DNA of 64,000 nucleotides from NCBI GenBank assembly GCA_946480835.1, contig CAMLLC010000005.1, forward strand, positions 1 through 64,000. Direction: 5' to 3'. This document shows positions 17,538 to 26,469 of the stretch, in pieces. Both the position numbers and the translations under genes were made by a program. Position 1 is the first letter of the stretch. The number at the start of each line of letters is the position of its first letter. The notes beneath the pieces were generated by a model. It ran no database searches. It was given only the letters and a program-made list of their open reading frames with translations, and was not told the DNA's origin. This DNA is from Entomomonas sp945283395 (GTDB taxonomy: Bacteria > Pseudomonadota > Gammaproteobacteria > Pseudomonadales > Pseudomonadaceae).

Positions 17538-18070
17538 TATTCATTACTCTTATATTGGCGTAAGGTAAGCTGACCATTGCGGTGCCTTATTAATTCTAAC
17601 TCTCTTAAAAAATTCATACCTAATAATACTTCATCAGTCATATTAGGTAATATAGTAGCAGGTATATTATCTATTTTTATTGTACCTAAGCGTATATCAT
17701 TTAAAGTTGTCATCCAGCCTTTAGCTAAACCATTAGCCATGTCTACCTCAATAGACATACCTTTCTTTAAATTTAATCTACTAGCTATTGCTTCCGAAAC
17801 AGATACTTGGCTTGCTCCTGTATCTAATAATAATACTACAGACTGCCCATTAATATATCCATTAGCTAGATAATGGCCAGCTCTACCACTTTCTAAAGTA
17901 ACTTCATTATAATCTTTTTTATAACTAGATTGAGGGTCTTTATTAGGATTACGTTGATCTGCTTCCCAAGCAGCAAAAAATTTAATAGCCCATAGCATAC
18001 CTATCAACCAGGCAGCTATCATCATTATTTTCCCAGTAGTTTTACCTGCTACTGATGGTACGTTATTCAT
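17537..18070 (-). CDS. Retropepsin-like clan AA aspartic protease
   Basis: A 177-residue membrane-anchored protein, starting at ATG 18070 (MNNVPSVAGK) behind AGGGGG. An upstream start would overlap the previous gene by 74 bp and is less likely. One hydrophobic segment (about residues 15-33) precedes a single retroviral-type aspartic protease domain with the motif LLLDTGAS. A second hydrophobic/glycine motif, VLLGMNFL, follows near the C-terminus. One DTG per chain implies a dimer. The catalytic side is probably periplasmic. It sits between the esterase-like gene and parC with near-zero spacing, as in Pseudomonas, where its role is not known to me. Confidence 0.82.
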   Translation of the reverse strand: MNNVPSVAGKTTGKIMMIAAWLIGMLWAIKFFAAWEADQRNPNKDPQSSYKKDYNEVTLESGRAGHYLANGYINGQSVVLLLDTGASQVSVSEAIASRLNLKKGMSIEVDMANGLAKGWMTTLNDIRLGTIKIDNIPATILPNMTDEVLLGMNFLRELELIRHRNGQLTLRQYKSNE

Positions 18071-18074
18071 GGTT

Positions 18075-19100
18075 TCAATTCCCCCTAGTGGATAGCCAAC
18101 CTTGCTCAGGTGCAGCAAAACGCCAAATAATAGGTCTGGTTTCGCCATCTACTCTTTGATTGGTAATATCACTATCGACCCCTATCCATGCCCCTTTTTC
18201 ATCAATCCATAAGGCTTCAGGCATCCCATAGCCCAAATATTGACGTTGTGGTTGTAAAGCTTCTTTAGCAAAAGACCAACATTGTTCTATGCTAGCCTGC
18301 AAATCACGTCGACAAATACGAAAAGCGCTTCGTTCTAAAGTAAATAACTTTTCATTATAAAAAACTAAGTCTGAAAAATCTCTAGCATCTATTCTATTTT
18401 TTCTTCTAAAAGCAGGTGGAAAATGTTCTAGTCCTCCTTCAACCAACAATACACATTGCTCATTTGGACATTGCCAGCCACTTTGCTCATTATAAATTAA
18501 TGTTAAAATTCCTCTTTTATTCCGTTCTGCTGCAAGCCACATTCTCTTTCCATCAGGACTAATAACAATGCCTTCAAGCAATTGATTAGTTTTTTGTAAA
18601 AGTCCGTGCGCTTTAGCTTGTTGCCATAGCATATTGGGTAATGTAAGCCATTGTGTTTGACCTTCTTTAGAAATTTTTAAGACAGCTAAATAAGCTTCAC
18701 TTACCAGATATTTATTCCCATCAGCATCACAACTTATTCCCTCAAAATCATAAATTCCGCCTCTTAATAGTCCTATAGTCACATTGCCTAAACTATTAAA
18801 TAGCGATAAAGCATTTTTAGGTACAGTTTTAGCTTTAAAAACTACCGCTTGCGCAGTTAACACTGATGTATTAGTTTGTGAAATAAGTTTATAAATATAT
18901 AAATCTGCTCTATCTGACTCAACCCATAAGCCGTCGATACAATTAGCTATTCCTGACAAATTGCCTTCAGCCATATTATCAATAGGATGTTCAACTAATA
19001 ACTCCAACTCAGGCCATTTAGGGGGTACTATCAATTGATCCGCATAACATAAAGATGCAAAAGCCAAAATCACACACAAGGTTATGCGGTGTCTCAGCAT
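18075..19100 (-). CDS. Exported esterase-like/phytase-like protein
   Basis: A 341-residue protein with a Sec signal peptide (residues 1-20, ending LCYA). The mature part shows a beta-propeller pattern (FEGISCDADGNKYLVSEA, LEGIVISPDGKRMWLAAERN, ALWIDEKGAWIGVD) like the esterase-like activity of phytase family. It is probably periplasmic; the substrate is unknown. Its ATG overlaps the parE stop by one base (TAATG), and the next gene starts four bases after its stop. This conserved insertion of two envelope genes between parE and parC is a pseudomonad trait. Confidence 0.78.
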   Translation of the reverse strand: MLRHRITLCVILAFASLCYADQLIVPPKWPELELLVEHPIDNMAEGNLSGIANCIDGLWVESDRADLYIYKLISQTNTSVLTAQAVVFKAKTVPKNALSLFNSLGNVTIGLLRGGIYDFEGISCDADGNKYLVSEAYLAVLKISKEGQTQWLTLPNMLWQQAKAHGLLQKTNQLLEGIVISPDGKRMWLAAERNKRGILTLIYNEQSGWQCPNEQCVLLVEGGLEHFPPAFRRKNRIDARDFSDLVFYNEKLFTLERSAFRICRRDLQASIEQCWSFAKEALQPQRQYLGYGMPEALWIDEKGAWIGVDSDITNQRVDGETRPIIWRFAAPEQGWLSTRGN

Positions 19101-20995
19101 TAAGCCAATACCTCGGCTAAATTACCCTTATCCTCTAACCATTGCTTTCTATCAGGAGCACGTTTTTTTGCTAATAACATATCCATCATTTCTTGAGTTT
19201 CTTCAAAATGATCTAAAGTTAACTGAACTAACCTTCGAGTATTAGGATCCATTGTGGTTATTCTCAACTGTGAAGGGTTCATTTCACCTAAGCCTTTAAA
19301 ACGCGTAACTTGAACTTTGCCCTTTTTCTTATCAGCAACTATACAATCTAAAATAGCATCACGCTCCATTTCATCTAATGCATAAAAAATTTCTTTACCT
19401 ATATCTATCCGATAAAGAGGCGGCATAGCTACATAGACATGGCCTGCTTCAACCAAAGGTTTAAAATGGCGCAAAAATAAAGCACAGAGTAAAGTAGCAA
19501 TATGCAATCCATCCGAATCAGCATCTGCTAAAATACATATTTTATTATATCTTAATTGGCTTAAATCGCTTGAATCTGGATCTATCCCTATAGCTACTGC
19601 GATATCATGTACCTCTTGAGAGGCTAATACTTGGCTACCATCTACCTCCCAAGTGTTAAGTATTTTTCCTCTAAGCGGCATAATAGCCTGAAAATCTTTA
19701 TCTCTAGCTTGTTTAGCCGATCCTCCAGCTGAATCTCCCTCCACTAAAAAAAGTTCAGATCTATTAGTATCTTGTGTGGCACAATCTGATAATTTACCCG
19801 GTAAAGCAGGCCCTTGGGTGACTTTTTTACGCTCTACTTTTTTTCCCGCCTTAAGCCTCTTTCCAGCATTAGACATAGCAAACTCAGCTAATTGCTGTCC
19901 TATTTCAGGATTGGAGTTCAACCATAAACTAAAAGCATCTTTTATCGTTCCTCCCACAAAAGCGGCTGCCTCACGGGAAGATAAACGTTCTTTTGTTTGT
20001 CCAGAAAATTGGGGATCTTGCATTTTAATTGAGAGTACAAAACTTATGCGTTCCCAAATGTCTTCTGCAGCTAATTTGATATTTTTAGGCAATAAGTTAC
20101 GGAACTCACAAAATTCACGCATAGCTTCTAATAAGCCTTGACGCAACCCATTAACATGCGTTCCTCCTAAAGGGGTTGGAATGAGATTTACATAACTTTC
20201 CTGTAACAGTTCACCACCCTCAATCAACCATAATACAGCCCAATCTAAAACTTCTTTATCACTAGATAAATTCCCTATAAAAGGGGGTTCTGGAATACAT
20301 TCGTAGTTTTGCACAGCTTCAGTTAAATAAGAATGCAAACCATTCTCATAACACCATTGCACATGTTCTTCTGTATTTAAATCATCAAAGGTAATAGTTA
20401 ACCCTGGACATAATACAGCTTTAGCTTTTAATAAATGCTTTAACCTCGTAACAGAGAAACGTGGGGAATCAAAATAACTAGCATCTGGCCAGAAACGCAC
20501 ACTGGTTCCTGTATTTCTTTTCCCAATAGTACCTAACCATTCTAACTCTGAAGCTTTATAACCATTTTCAAATATCATCCGATATTCGTTACCATCTCGC
20601 TTTACATGAACTTCAACTCTATGGGATAAAGCATTAACAACTGAAATACCAACTCCATGCAAGCCCCCAGAGAATTGATAATTCTTATTAGAAAATTTAC
20701 CTCCTGCATGTAACTTAGTTAGAATAAGCTCAACCCCAGTTATTCCATGCTCAGGATGAATGTCTACAGGCATCCCACGACCATCATCTATCACCTCAAG
20801 AGATTGATCAGTGTGTAAAATTACTTTAATATTTTTAGCAAAGCCTACCAATGCTTCGTCTACACTATTGTCTATAACTTCTTGGGCTAAATGATTAGGC
20901 CTAGTAGTATCTGTATACATACCGGGGCGTTTGCGTACAGGATCTAACCCTGATAAAACCTCAATAGCCTCTGCGGTATAAGTTGTATTTATCAT
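19100..20995 (-). CDS. parE: DNA topoisomerase IV subunit B ParE
   Basis: The 631-residue ATPase subunit of topoisomerase IV. The N-terminal GHKL ATP-binding domain shows EVIDNSVDEA, DDGRGMPVD and GGLHGVGISVVNAL. A transducer domain follows, and the TOPRIM domain has LFLVEGDSAGG and DADSDGLH. Length matches the gamma-proteobacterial family (about 630). It lies 29 bp downstream of yqiA and is translationally coupled to the esterase-like gene, so parE and parC share one long transcript with two envelope genes between them. Confidence 0.97.
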   Translation of the reverse strand: MINTTYTAEAIEVLSGLDPVRKRPGMYTDTTRPNHLAQEVIDNSVDEALVGFAKNIKVILHTDQSLEVIDDGRGMPVDIHPEHGITGVELILTKLHAGGKFSNKNYQFSGGLHGVGISVVNALSHRVEVHVKRDGNEYRMIFENGYKASELEWLGTIGKRNTGTSVRFWPDASYFDSPRFSVTRLKHLLKAKAVLCPGLTITFDDLNTEEHVQWCYENGLHSYLTEAVQNYECIPEPPFIGNLSSDKEVLDWAVLWLIEGGELLQESYVNLIPTPLGGTHVNGLRQGLLEAMREFCEFRNLLPKNIKLAAEDIWERISFVLSIKMQDPQFSGQTKERLSSREAAAFVGGTIKDAFSLWLNSNPEIGQQLAEFAMSNAGKRLKAGKKVERKKVTQGPALPGKLSDCATQDTNRSELFLVEGDSAGGSAKQARDKDFQAIMPLRGKILNTWEVDGSQVLASQEVHDIAVAIGIDPDSSDLSQLRYNKICILADADSDGLHIATLLCALFLRHFKPLVEAGHVYVAMPPLYRIDIGKEIFYALDEMERDAILDCIVADKKKGKVQVTRFKGLGEMNPSQLRITTMDPNTRRLVQLTLDHFEETQEMMDMLLAKKRAPDRKQWLEDKGNLAEVLA

Positions 20996-21024
20996 AATCT
21001 CTCTTTCATCACATCAAAAACCAA

Positions 21025-21648
21025 TTATGCGGATAATTCTGCCCATTTTAATATGTCAGGTATGCGCTTGGCAAAATCATCAAAACTATGATTGCCCCCC
21101 TTATCAATTTGTAAATCACATTTTTCATACCAGTCCCTAGCAAATCTATAATCTAATATTTCATCGCCTGTTTTAAGCCAAATTTTATAACGTGATTTAT
21201 CAGAAGGTGCTGGAACTTCGAGTTGTGCTAATTCAGATAGATAATTATCAATAAAGGGTTGATCACTATTATACGTTGACATTAATAACTGACTTACTGA
21301 TTTTTTTGCAGACAACTTATTATCAGCATAATTTAGTGAATTCGTATAGCTTCTACCAAACAATTTATGAGGCAATACGACAGGATTAATAAGTAGCGCT
21401 TTCAACTGATATTTTTCTGCTAAATAAGTGGCATAATATCCACCTAATGAACTTCCTATTAAAACAGGTTTACCCGCCCTATACACCAATGCTTCTAACT
21501 GCTTAATAGCTTGCAATGGCATAATTTTAAGCATAGGTGCTATTAATAACTTTATTAGTCCTTGGGAAGACATAGCCTCTGATAATTGTTGACCTTTTAT
21601 ACCTTGTGGGGAACTATTAAAGCCATGTATATAAAGTAATGGTAACAT
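21025..21648 (-). CDS. yqiA: YqiA-family esterase
   Basis: An alpha/beta-hydrolase of about 207 residues. ATG 21648 gives MLPLLYIHGFNSSPQG, aligned end-to-end with E. coli YqiA. A TTG at 21663, with AGGT six bases ahead, would add five residues and cannot be excluded. The nucleophile serine is in GSSLGGYYA, and the catalytic histidine is probably in GGNHSFDDF near the C-terminus. E. coli YqiA hydrolyses short-chain acyl esters; the natural substrate is unknown. It heads the run leading to parE, as in E. coli and Pseudomonas. Confidence 0.88.
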   Translation of the reverse strand: MLPLLYIHGFNSSPQGIKGQQLSEAMSSQGLIKLLIAPMLKIMPLQAIKQLEALVYRAGKPVLIGSSLGGYYATYLAEKYQLKALLINPVVLPHKLFGRSYTNSLNYADNKLSAKKSVSQLLMSTYNSDQPFIDNYLSELAQLEVPAPSDKSRYKIWLKTGDEILDYRFARDWYEKCDLQIDKGGNHSFDDFAKRIPDILKWAELSA

Positions 21649-21727
21649 ATAAAATATAAGCAAATGACCTGAAACTATAAAGTATATTGCGTAGAAGCCA
21701 AGTTAACAACAAGCCTTTTTTAGCGAT

Positions 21728-21755
21728 TGTTTCCTTAAAAACAATTAGGTATAAT
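21728..21755 (+). promoter_or_regulatory. guaB promoter
   Basis: A perfect -10 TATAAT (21750-21755) lies 16 bp from a -35-like TTGTTT (21728-21733). The predicted start of transcription near 21762 leaves a leader of about 29 bases before the guaB ATG. The match is good even against this AT-rich background. Confidence 0.55.
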
Positions 21756-21790
21756 TACGTGCTTCATTTTTTTCCCAGTTGGGAGTTGCC

Positions 21791-23260
21791 ATGTTACGCA
21801 TAACTCAAGAAGCACTTACCTTTGATGACGTATTATTAATTCCTGGATATTCTGAAGTTCTTCCTAATAAAGTCAATTTAACTACCAAATTAACACAAGG
21901 AATTGAACTCAATATCCCTCTTATTTCCGCCGCTATGGATACTGTAACTGAATCCCGATTAGCTATTGCAATGGCTCAAGAAGGTGGCATAGGTATTATT
22001 CATAAAAATATGACTATTGAACAGCAAGCATCAGAAGTACGTAAAGTAAAACGTTTTGAAGCTGGGGTAGTGCAAAATCCTATTACTATTGATGCAGATA
22101 AAACGGTAGGCGATCTTATAAAAATTACTAAACAATATAATATATCAGGTGTTCCTGTTCTTTCTAATGGTGATTTAGTAGGAATTATTACATCACGTGA
22201 TATCCGTTTTGAAAGTAATATGACCACTAAAGTACGTAACCTAATGACTCCTAAAGAAAAATTAGTGACAGTTAAGGAAGGCGCTAACAAAGAAGAAGTA
22301 AGACAACTTTTACATAAACATCGTATTGAAAAAGTGCTTATTGTTAATGATACCTTCCAATTAAAAGGCATGATGACGGTAAAAGACATTGAAAAGGCTA
22401 AAGCCTATCCACTGGCTACTAAAGACACAGAAGATAGATTAAGGGTAGGTGCAGCTGTAGGCACAAGCGCCGAAACACCTGATCGTATTGCTGCGTTAGT
22501 AGCCGCAGGAGTAGATGTTATTATTATAGATACAGCTCATGGACACTCCAAAGGAGTTATAGAGCGCGTTCGTTGGGCAAAGCAAAACTATCCACAACTG
22601 CAAGTAATAGGTGGTAATATAGCTACTGGCGAAGCTGCCCTAGCTTTAGCAAAAGCAGGCGCTGACGCTGTTAAAGTTGGGATAGGGCCTGGTTCTATCT
22701 GTACAACGAGGGTTGTTGCTGGAGTAGGTGTACCACAGATATCAGCAATAGCTAATGTAGCAGAAACATTAAAAGATAGAGGTATCCCTCTCATTGCAGA
22801 TGGTGGAGTAAGATTTTCTGGTGATGTTGCAAAGGCTATTGTAGCAGGCGCTTACACCGTTATGATGGGGTCTATGCTAGCTGGTACGGAAGAAGCACCC
22901 GGTGAAATCGAACTATATCAAGGCCGTTCATATAAAGCTTATCGTGGTATGGGATCATTAGGTGCTATGGCTCAAGCACATGGCTCAAGTGACCGTTACT
23001 TTCAAGACACTTCTGCAGGTACTGAAAAATTAGTTCCTGAAGGAATTGAAGGCCGAGTACCTTTTAAAGGTGCGGTAGGTGCTATTCTTCACCAAATGAT
23101 AGGCGGACTTCGTGCAGCAATGGGATATACAGGTAGTCCTGATATACCTACTATGCGTACCAGACCCCAATTTGTACGTATTACAGGTGCAGGAATGGCT
23201 GAATCTCATGTACATGACGTGCAAATTACTAAAGAAGCACCTAATTATAGAGTAAGTTAA
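21791..23260 (+). CDS. guaB: IMP dehydrogenase GuaB
   Basis: Oxidises IMP to XMP with NAD+, the committed step of GMP synthesis. The ATG at 21791 follows GGGAG at 21781-21785 and gives 489 residues beginning MLRITQEALTFDDVLL, matching E. coli GuaB; a TTG at 21779 is not needed. A TIM barrel is interrupted by a Bateman domain with two CBS repeats (about residues 93-205). The catalytic cysteine is Cys304 in GPGSICTT, and the mobile flap has RGMGSLGAM. guaA follows after 68 bp containing a hairpin. A single strong promoter precedes the gene. Confidence 0.97.
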   Translation: MLRITQEALTFDDVLLIPGYSEVLPNKVNLTTKLTQGIELNIPLISAAMDTVTESRLAIAMAQEGGIGIIHKNMTIEQQASEVRKVKRFEAGVVQNPITIDADKTVGDLIKITKQYNISGVPVLSNGDLVGIITSRDIRFESNMTTKVRNLMTPKEKLVTVKEGANKEEVRQLLHKHRIEKVLIVNDTFQLKGMMTVKDIEKAKAYPLATKDTEDRLRVGAAVGTSAETPDRIAALVAAGVDVIIIDTAHGHSKGVIERVRWAKQNYPQLQVIGGNIATGEAALALAKAGADAVKVGIGPGSICTTRVVAGVGVPQISAIANVAETLKDRGIPLIADGGVRFSGDVAKAIVAGAYTVMMGSMLAGTEEAPGEIELYQGRSYKAYRGMGSLGAMAQAHGSSDRYFQDTSAGTEKLVPEGIEGRVPFKGAVGAILHQMIGGLRAAMGYTGSPDIPTMRTRPQFVRITGAGMAESHVHDVQITKEAPNYRVS

Positions 23261-23269
23261 TTTTGCTAT

Positions 23270-23301
23270 AGCCTTGTTCTTTATGAATGAATAAGGCTTT
23301 T
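23270..23301 (+). terminator. Hairpin between guaB and guaA
   Basis: A 10-bp stem (AGCCTTGTTC/GAATAAGGCT, one G-T pair) with a 9-base loop is followed by TTTCCCTTT. It starts nine bases after the guaB stop. It could act as a partial terminator that lowers guaA relative to guaB. Confidence 0.6.
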
Positions 23302-23328
23302 CCCTTTCTTTTACTTGTGGATACCATA

Positions 23329-24906
23329 ATGACTCAAGACATTCATGCACACCGCATCCTCATTCTTGATTTCGGCTCTCAATATACCCAACTTATTGCT
23401 CGTCGAGTAAGAGAGATAGGTGTTTATTGCGAGTTACATCCTTTTGATATGGACCAGCAGGCGATTCGTGACTTTGCCCCTATGGGGATTATTCTATCAG
23501 GAGGCCCTGAGTCAGTACACGCTACCAATAGCCCTCGTGCGCCACAAATAGTATTTGAACTTAATATTCCTATATTAGGTATTTGTTATGGTATGCAGAC
23601 TATGGCTGAACAACTTGGAGGCAAAGTAACAACTTCTAAGCTGAGGGAATTTGGTTATGCACAAGTAGATATAATTGGTCAATCACAATTATTAGAGGGG
23701 ATAGAAGATAACTACGCTATACAAGGCAATCCTAAACTAGATGTATGGATGAGCCATGGTGATAAAGTTACCACTTTACCCCCCCATTTTACTGCTTTAG
23801 CCAGTACTTCTAATTGCCAATATGCAGGAATGGCAGATGATAGTCGCCAATGGTATGGTGTTCAATTTCACCCAGAAGTTACCCATACTAAACAAGGTGA
23901 GCGAATTCTTGCCCGCTTTATTCTTGATATCTGTGGTTGTAAAGCTTTGTGGACACCTGCTAACATTATAGAAGATATGATAAACAAAGTGAGAACACAA
24001 GTTGGTTCTGCTAATGTTTTATTAGGTCTATCAGGTGGAGTTGATTCTTCAGTAGTAGCAGCCCTGCTCCATAAAGCCATTGGCGAGCAATTAACTTGTG
24101 TCTTTGTAGACAATGGTTTATTACGCCTTAATGAAGGCGATCAAGTCATGACTATGTTTGCCCAAAATATGGGCGTCAAAGTAATACGGGCCAATGCTGA
24201 AGAAACCTTTTTAAACAAACTCATAGGTATATCAGACCCAGAACAAAAACGTAAAATTATAGGTAACACCTTTATTGAAGTATTCGATAAAGAAGCCAAT
24301 AAACTACCCAATATTAAATTTTTAGCACAAGGCACAATTTACCCAGATGTAATAGAATCGGCCAGCGCTAAAACAGGTAAGGCTCATGTAATTAAATCAC
24401 ATCACAATGTAGGCGGTTTACCTGAAGACATGAAACTTCAATTAGTAGAGCCTTTACGTGAGTTATTTAAAGATGAGGTACGTAAAATAGGTTTAGCACT
24501 AGGCCTACCTTACAACATGGTATATCGCCATCCATTCCCCGGACCAGGACTTGGCGTTCGCATCTTGGGAGAAGTCAAAAAAGAATATGCTGACTTACTG
24601 CGTCAAGCCGACCATATTTTTATAGAAGAACTTCATAACGCTGATTGGTATCTTAAAGTAAGTCAAGCTTTTGTAGTATTTGAACCAATCAAATCAGTTG
24701 GCGTGGTAGGCGATGGCCGTCGTTATGCTTGGGTTGTTGCACTTCGTGCTGTAGAAACTATTGATTTTATGACAGCACGCTGGGCTCATTTACCTTATGA
24801 GCTATTAGAAAAAACTTCTAACCGTATTATCAATGAAATTGAAAATATCTCTCGCGTCACCTATGATATTTCTAGCAAACCACCTGCAACTATTGAGTGG
24901 GAATAG
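23329..24906 (+). CDS. guaA: GMP synthase (glutamine-hydrolysing) GuaA
   Basis: Converts XMP to GMP using glutamine and ATP. ATG 23329 gives 525 residues (MTQDIHAHRILILDFGSQYT), exactly the E. coli length; an upstream ATG at 23287 falls inside a hairpin and is rejected. The class I amidotransferase domain has the nucleophile Cys86 in GICYGMQ and the His/Glu pair in FHPEVTH. The ATP pyrophosphatase domain carries the P-loop LSGGVDSSV near residue 230, and a C-terminal dimerisation domain ends in PPATIEWE. It is the second gene of guaBA, followed by a strong terminator. Confidence 0.97.
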   Translation: MTQDIHAHRILILDFGSQYTQLIARRVREIGVYCELHPFDMDQQAIRDFAPMGIILSGGPESVHATNSPRAPQIVFELNIPILGICYGMQTMAEQLGGKVTTSKLREFGYAQVDIIGQSQLLEGIEDNYAIQGNPKLDVWMSHGDKVTTLPPHFTALASTSNCQYAGMADDSRQWYGVQFHPEVTHTKQGERILARFILDICGCKALWTPANIIEDMINKVRTQVGSANVLLGLSGGVDSSVVAALLHKAIGEQLTCVFVDNGLLRLNEGDQVMTMFAQNMGVKVIRANAEETFLNKLIGISDPEQKRKIIGNTFIEVFDKEANKLPNIKFLAQGTIYPDVIESASAKTGKAHVIKSHHNVGGLPEDMKLQLVEPLRELFKDEVRKIGLALGLPYNMVYRHPFPGPGLGVRILGEVKKEYADLLRQADHIFIEELHNADWYLKVSQAFVVFEPIKSVGVVGDGRRYAWVVALRAVETIDFMTARWAHLPYELLEKTSNRIINEIENISRVTYDISSKPPATIEWE

Positions 24907-24942
24907 TAACATTTAGTTCTTATCAATTCTATAGAGTACAAT

Positions 24943-24977
24943 AAAGCCAGTATTATCAGTAGATATGCTGGTTTTTT
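24943..24977 (+). terminator. guaA rho-independent terminator
   Basis: A stem of about 11 bp including flanking A-T pairs (AAAGCCAGTAT/ATATGCTGGTTT) is followed by six T. It lies 37 bases after the guaA stop and is one of the clearest terminators in the window. Confidence 0.85.
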
Positions 24978-25302
24978 AGTTCTTATAAGTTTTTATTTAT
25001 TTGATTAAGAGATTAGATTTAAACTTAATTTTTTATAGTATTCTTTTTTTAAACATAATCTATTAATTAATAATGCCGATATCTATTTATGGTAAGGCTC
25101 TATTATTCTTAGAAATATATTTTTACTCAAACTCAAACCAATTTATAATAATAGAATTCATTTTTTTAATATAATATATCTCTGGTAGACATAATATGTA
25201 TAGCCACATTTATAAGAATTAAGTTAGTTATAATTTATCATCTTATCCTTAATGGCTACAGGACTTCCCTGTTATCTATATAATCATTATACAGGAATAA
25301 AT
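24978..25302. other. AT-rich gap before the lone methyltransferase
   Basis: 325 bp with very low G+C and no supported gene. It probably holds the promoter of the methyltransferase gene. No repeats or insertion-sequence ends were seen. Confidence 0.35.
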
Positions 25303-26127
25303 ATGCTCAAATTAAATAACTCATTAACTATGTTACCAGAACGCATAAAACACCCATTTGCATGGTGTGGCCATATACCGTTTTTATTTTGGTTAATAGA
25401 TGAGTTGAAACCTAAATTATTAGTTGAGTTAGGAACTCATATAGGAAACTCTTACTTTTCAATGTGTCAGTCTGTTGTTAAAAATAATTTAGAATCAAAA
25501 TGTTATGCAGTTGATACGTGGCAGGGAGACGAACATGCTGGTTTTTATGGGGATTCTATATATAATGATGTTTGCTTATATAATGATAGTAAATATGCAA
25601 GCTTTTCAACATTAATGCGTATGACATTTGATGAGGCATTAGCTAGTTTTGAGAATGAATCTATAGATTTACTACATATTGATGGATTGCATACTTTTGA
25701 GGCAGTCAAACATGATTTTGAAACTTGGTTTCCAAAAGTTTCAAAAAAAAATGGTGTCATTTTATTTCATGATATCAATATTTATGAAAGAGGATTTGGA
25801 GTTTATGAACTTTGGAATCAATTAAAACTTGAGTATCCTTTTTTTGAATTTTCTCACTCTGCTGGTTTAGGAGTATTGTTTGTTGGAGAAGCAAATGCTT
25901 CAAATTTAATTGATTCTTTAACAGATAATAACCTAGGTATGCAAGGTGTTGTTGAGCTCTTTACTAATCTAGGAAATTTTATTATTGCTAGGGGAGAATT
26001 AGAATTTAAATCCAATGAATTTCAATTTTTAGTTAATAAAAATGAGAAATTAAAAAATAAATTAAAAATACGAAGTAATCCTATTCTTGCAATAAAACAT
26101 TATTTTACAAAACTACATACAAATTAA
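25303..26127 (+). CDS. Class I SAM methyltransferase (Methyltransf_24-like)
   Basis: A soluble protein of 274 residues, starting at ATG 25303 behind AGGA six bases upstream; an earlier ATG at 25252 lacks such a site. The Rossmann core shows SAM motif I as LLVELGTHIGNSY, an acidic loop CYAVDTWQGDEHAG, LLHIDGLHTFEAVKHDF and a strand ILFHDINIY, the pattern of Methyltransf_24 proteins found with sugar or glycan genes. The C-terminal 60 residues are lysine/asparagine-rich and possibly coiled. It stands alone between guaA and dctA, looks more AT-rich than its neighbours and has no glycan genes beside it, so it may be acquired. Substrate is unknown. Confidence 0.7.
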   Translation: MLKLNNSLTMLPERIKHPFAWCGHIPFLFWLIDELKPKLLVELGTHIGNSYFSMCQSVVKNNLESKCYAVDTWQGDEHAGFYGDSIYNDVCLYNDSKYASFSTLMRMTFDEALASFENESIDLLHIDGLHTFEAVKHDFETWFPKVSKKNGVILFHDINIYERGFGVYELWNQLKLEYPFFEFSHSAGLGVLFVGEANASNLIDSLTDNNLGMQGVVELFTNLGNFIIARGELEFKSNEFQFLVNKNEKLKNKLKIRSNPILAIKHYFTKLHTN

Positions 26128-26469
26128 AAAATATATGGTAATTAAGAACTAATCCAGCAGGTATTTATAGCTAAAATGAATTATTGAATGATTAGATTCG
26201 TGATTACTATAATTAGTAATTGCTAATATGCTATGAACAGTACGAAATAGTGGTAAAAAGAAAAATATCTAAAACAGCAAAAAATAATATATCAGTTTTA
26301 TTACATATAATATCAAAAATAACCTACTCTTATAATTAAAACTTTCTAATCAAATCTATAAGCATAGTAATTTGATTATTTGACTTATTACTTAACGTAT
26401 TAGTTACTTCCTTTGGGAAAAGGATAATATTTTCACTATCATCCTTAGATAATTGCAATAATAAACTCT
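26128..26469. other. AT-rich gap between methyltransferase and dctA
   Basis: 342 bp between convergent genes. I find no convincing terminator or RNA. A stop-free stretch of about 45 codons on the minus strand just beyond dctA lacks a start codon. Confidence 0.35.

Noticed and set aside
18071..18148. Longer retropepsin-like protein starting inside the esterase-like gene
   Set aside because: It would overlap the upstream gene by 74 bp, and the internal ATG at 18070 has an AGGGGG ribosome-binding site.
23287..23328. Upstream ATG extending guaA by 14 codons
   Set aside because: It lies inside the guaB-guaA hairpin, and the downstream ATG gives exactly the 525-residue family length.
26330..26469. 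Stop-free minus-strand stretch of about 45 codons after dctA
   Set aside because: No start codon in frame and no recognisable residues; probably chance in AT-rich DNA.
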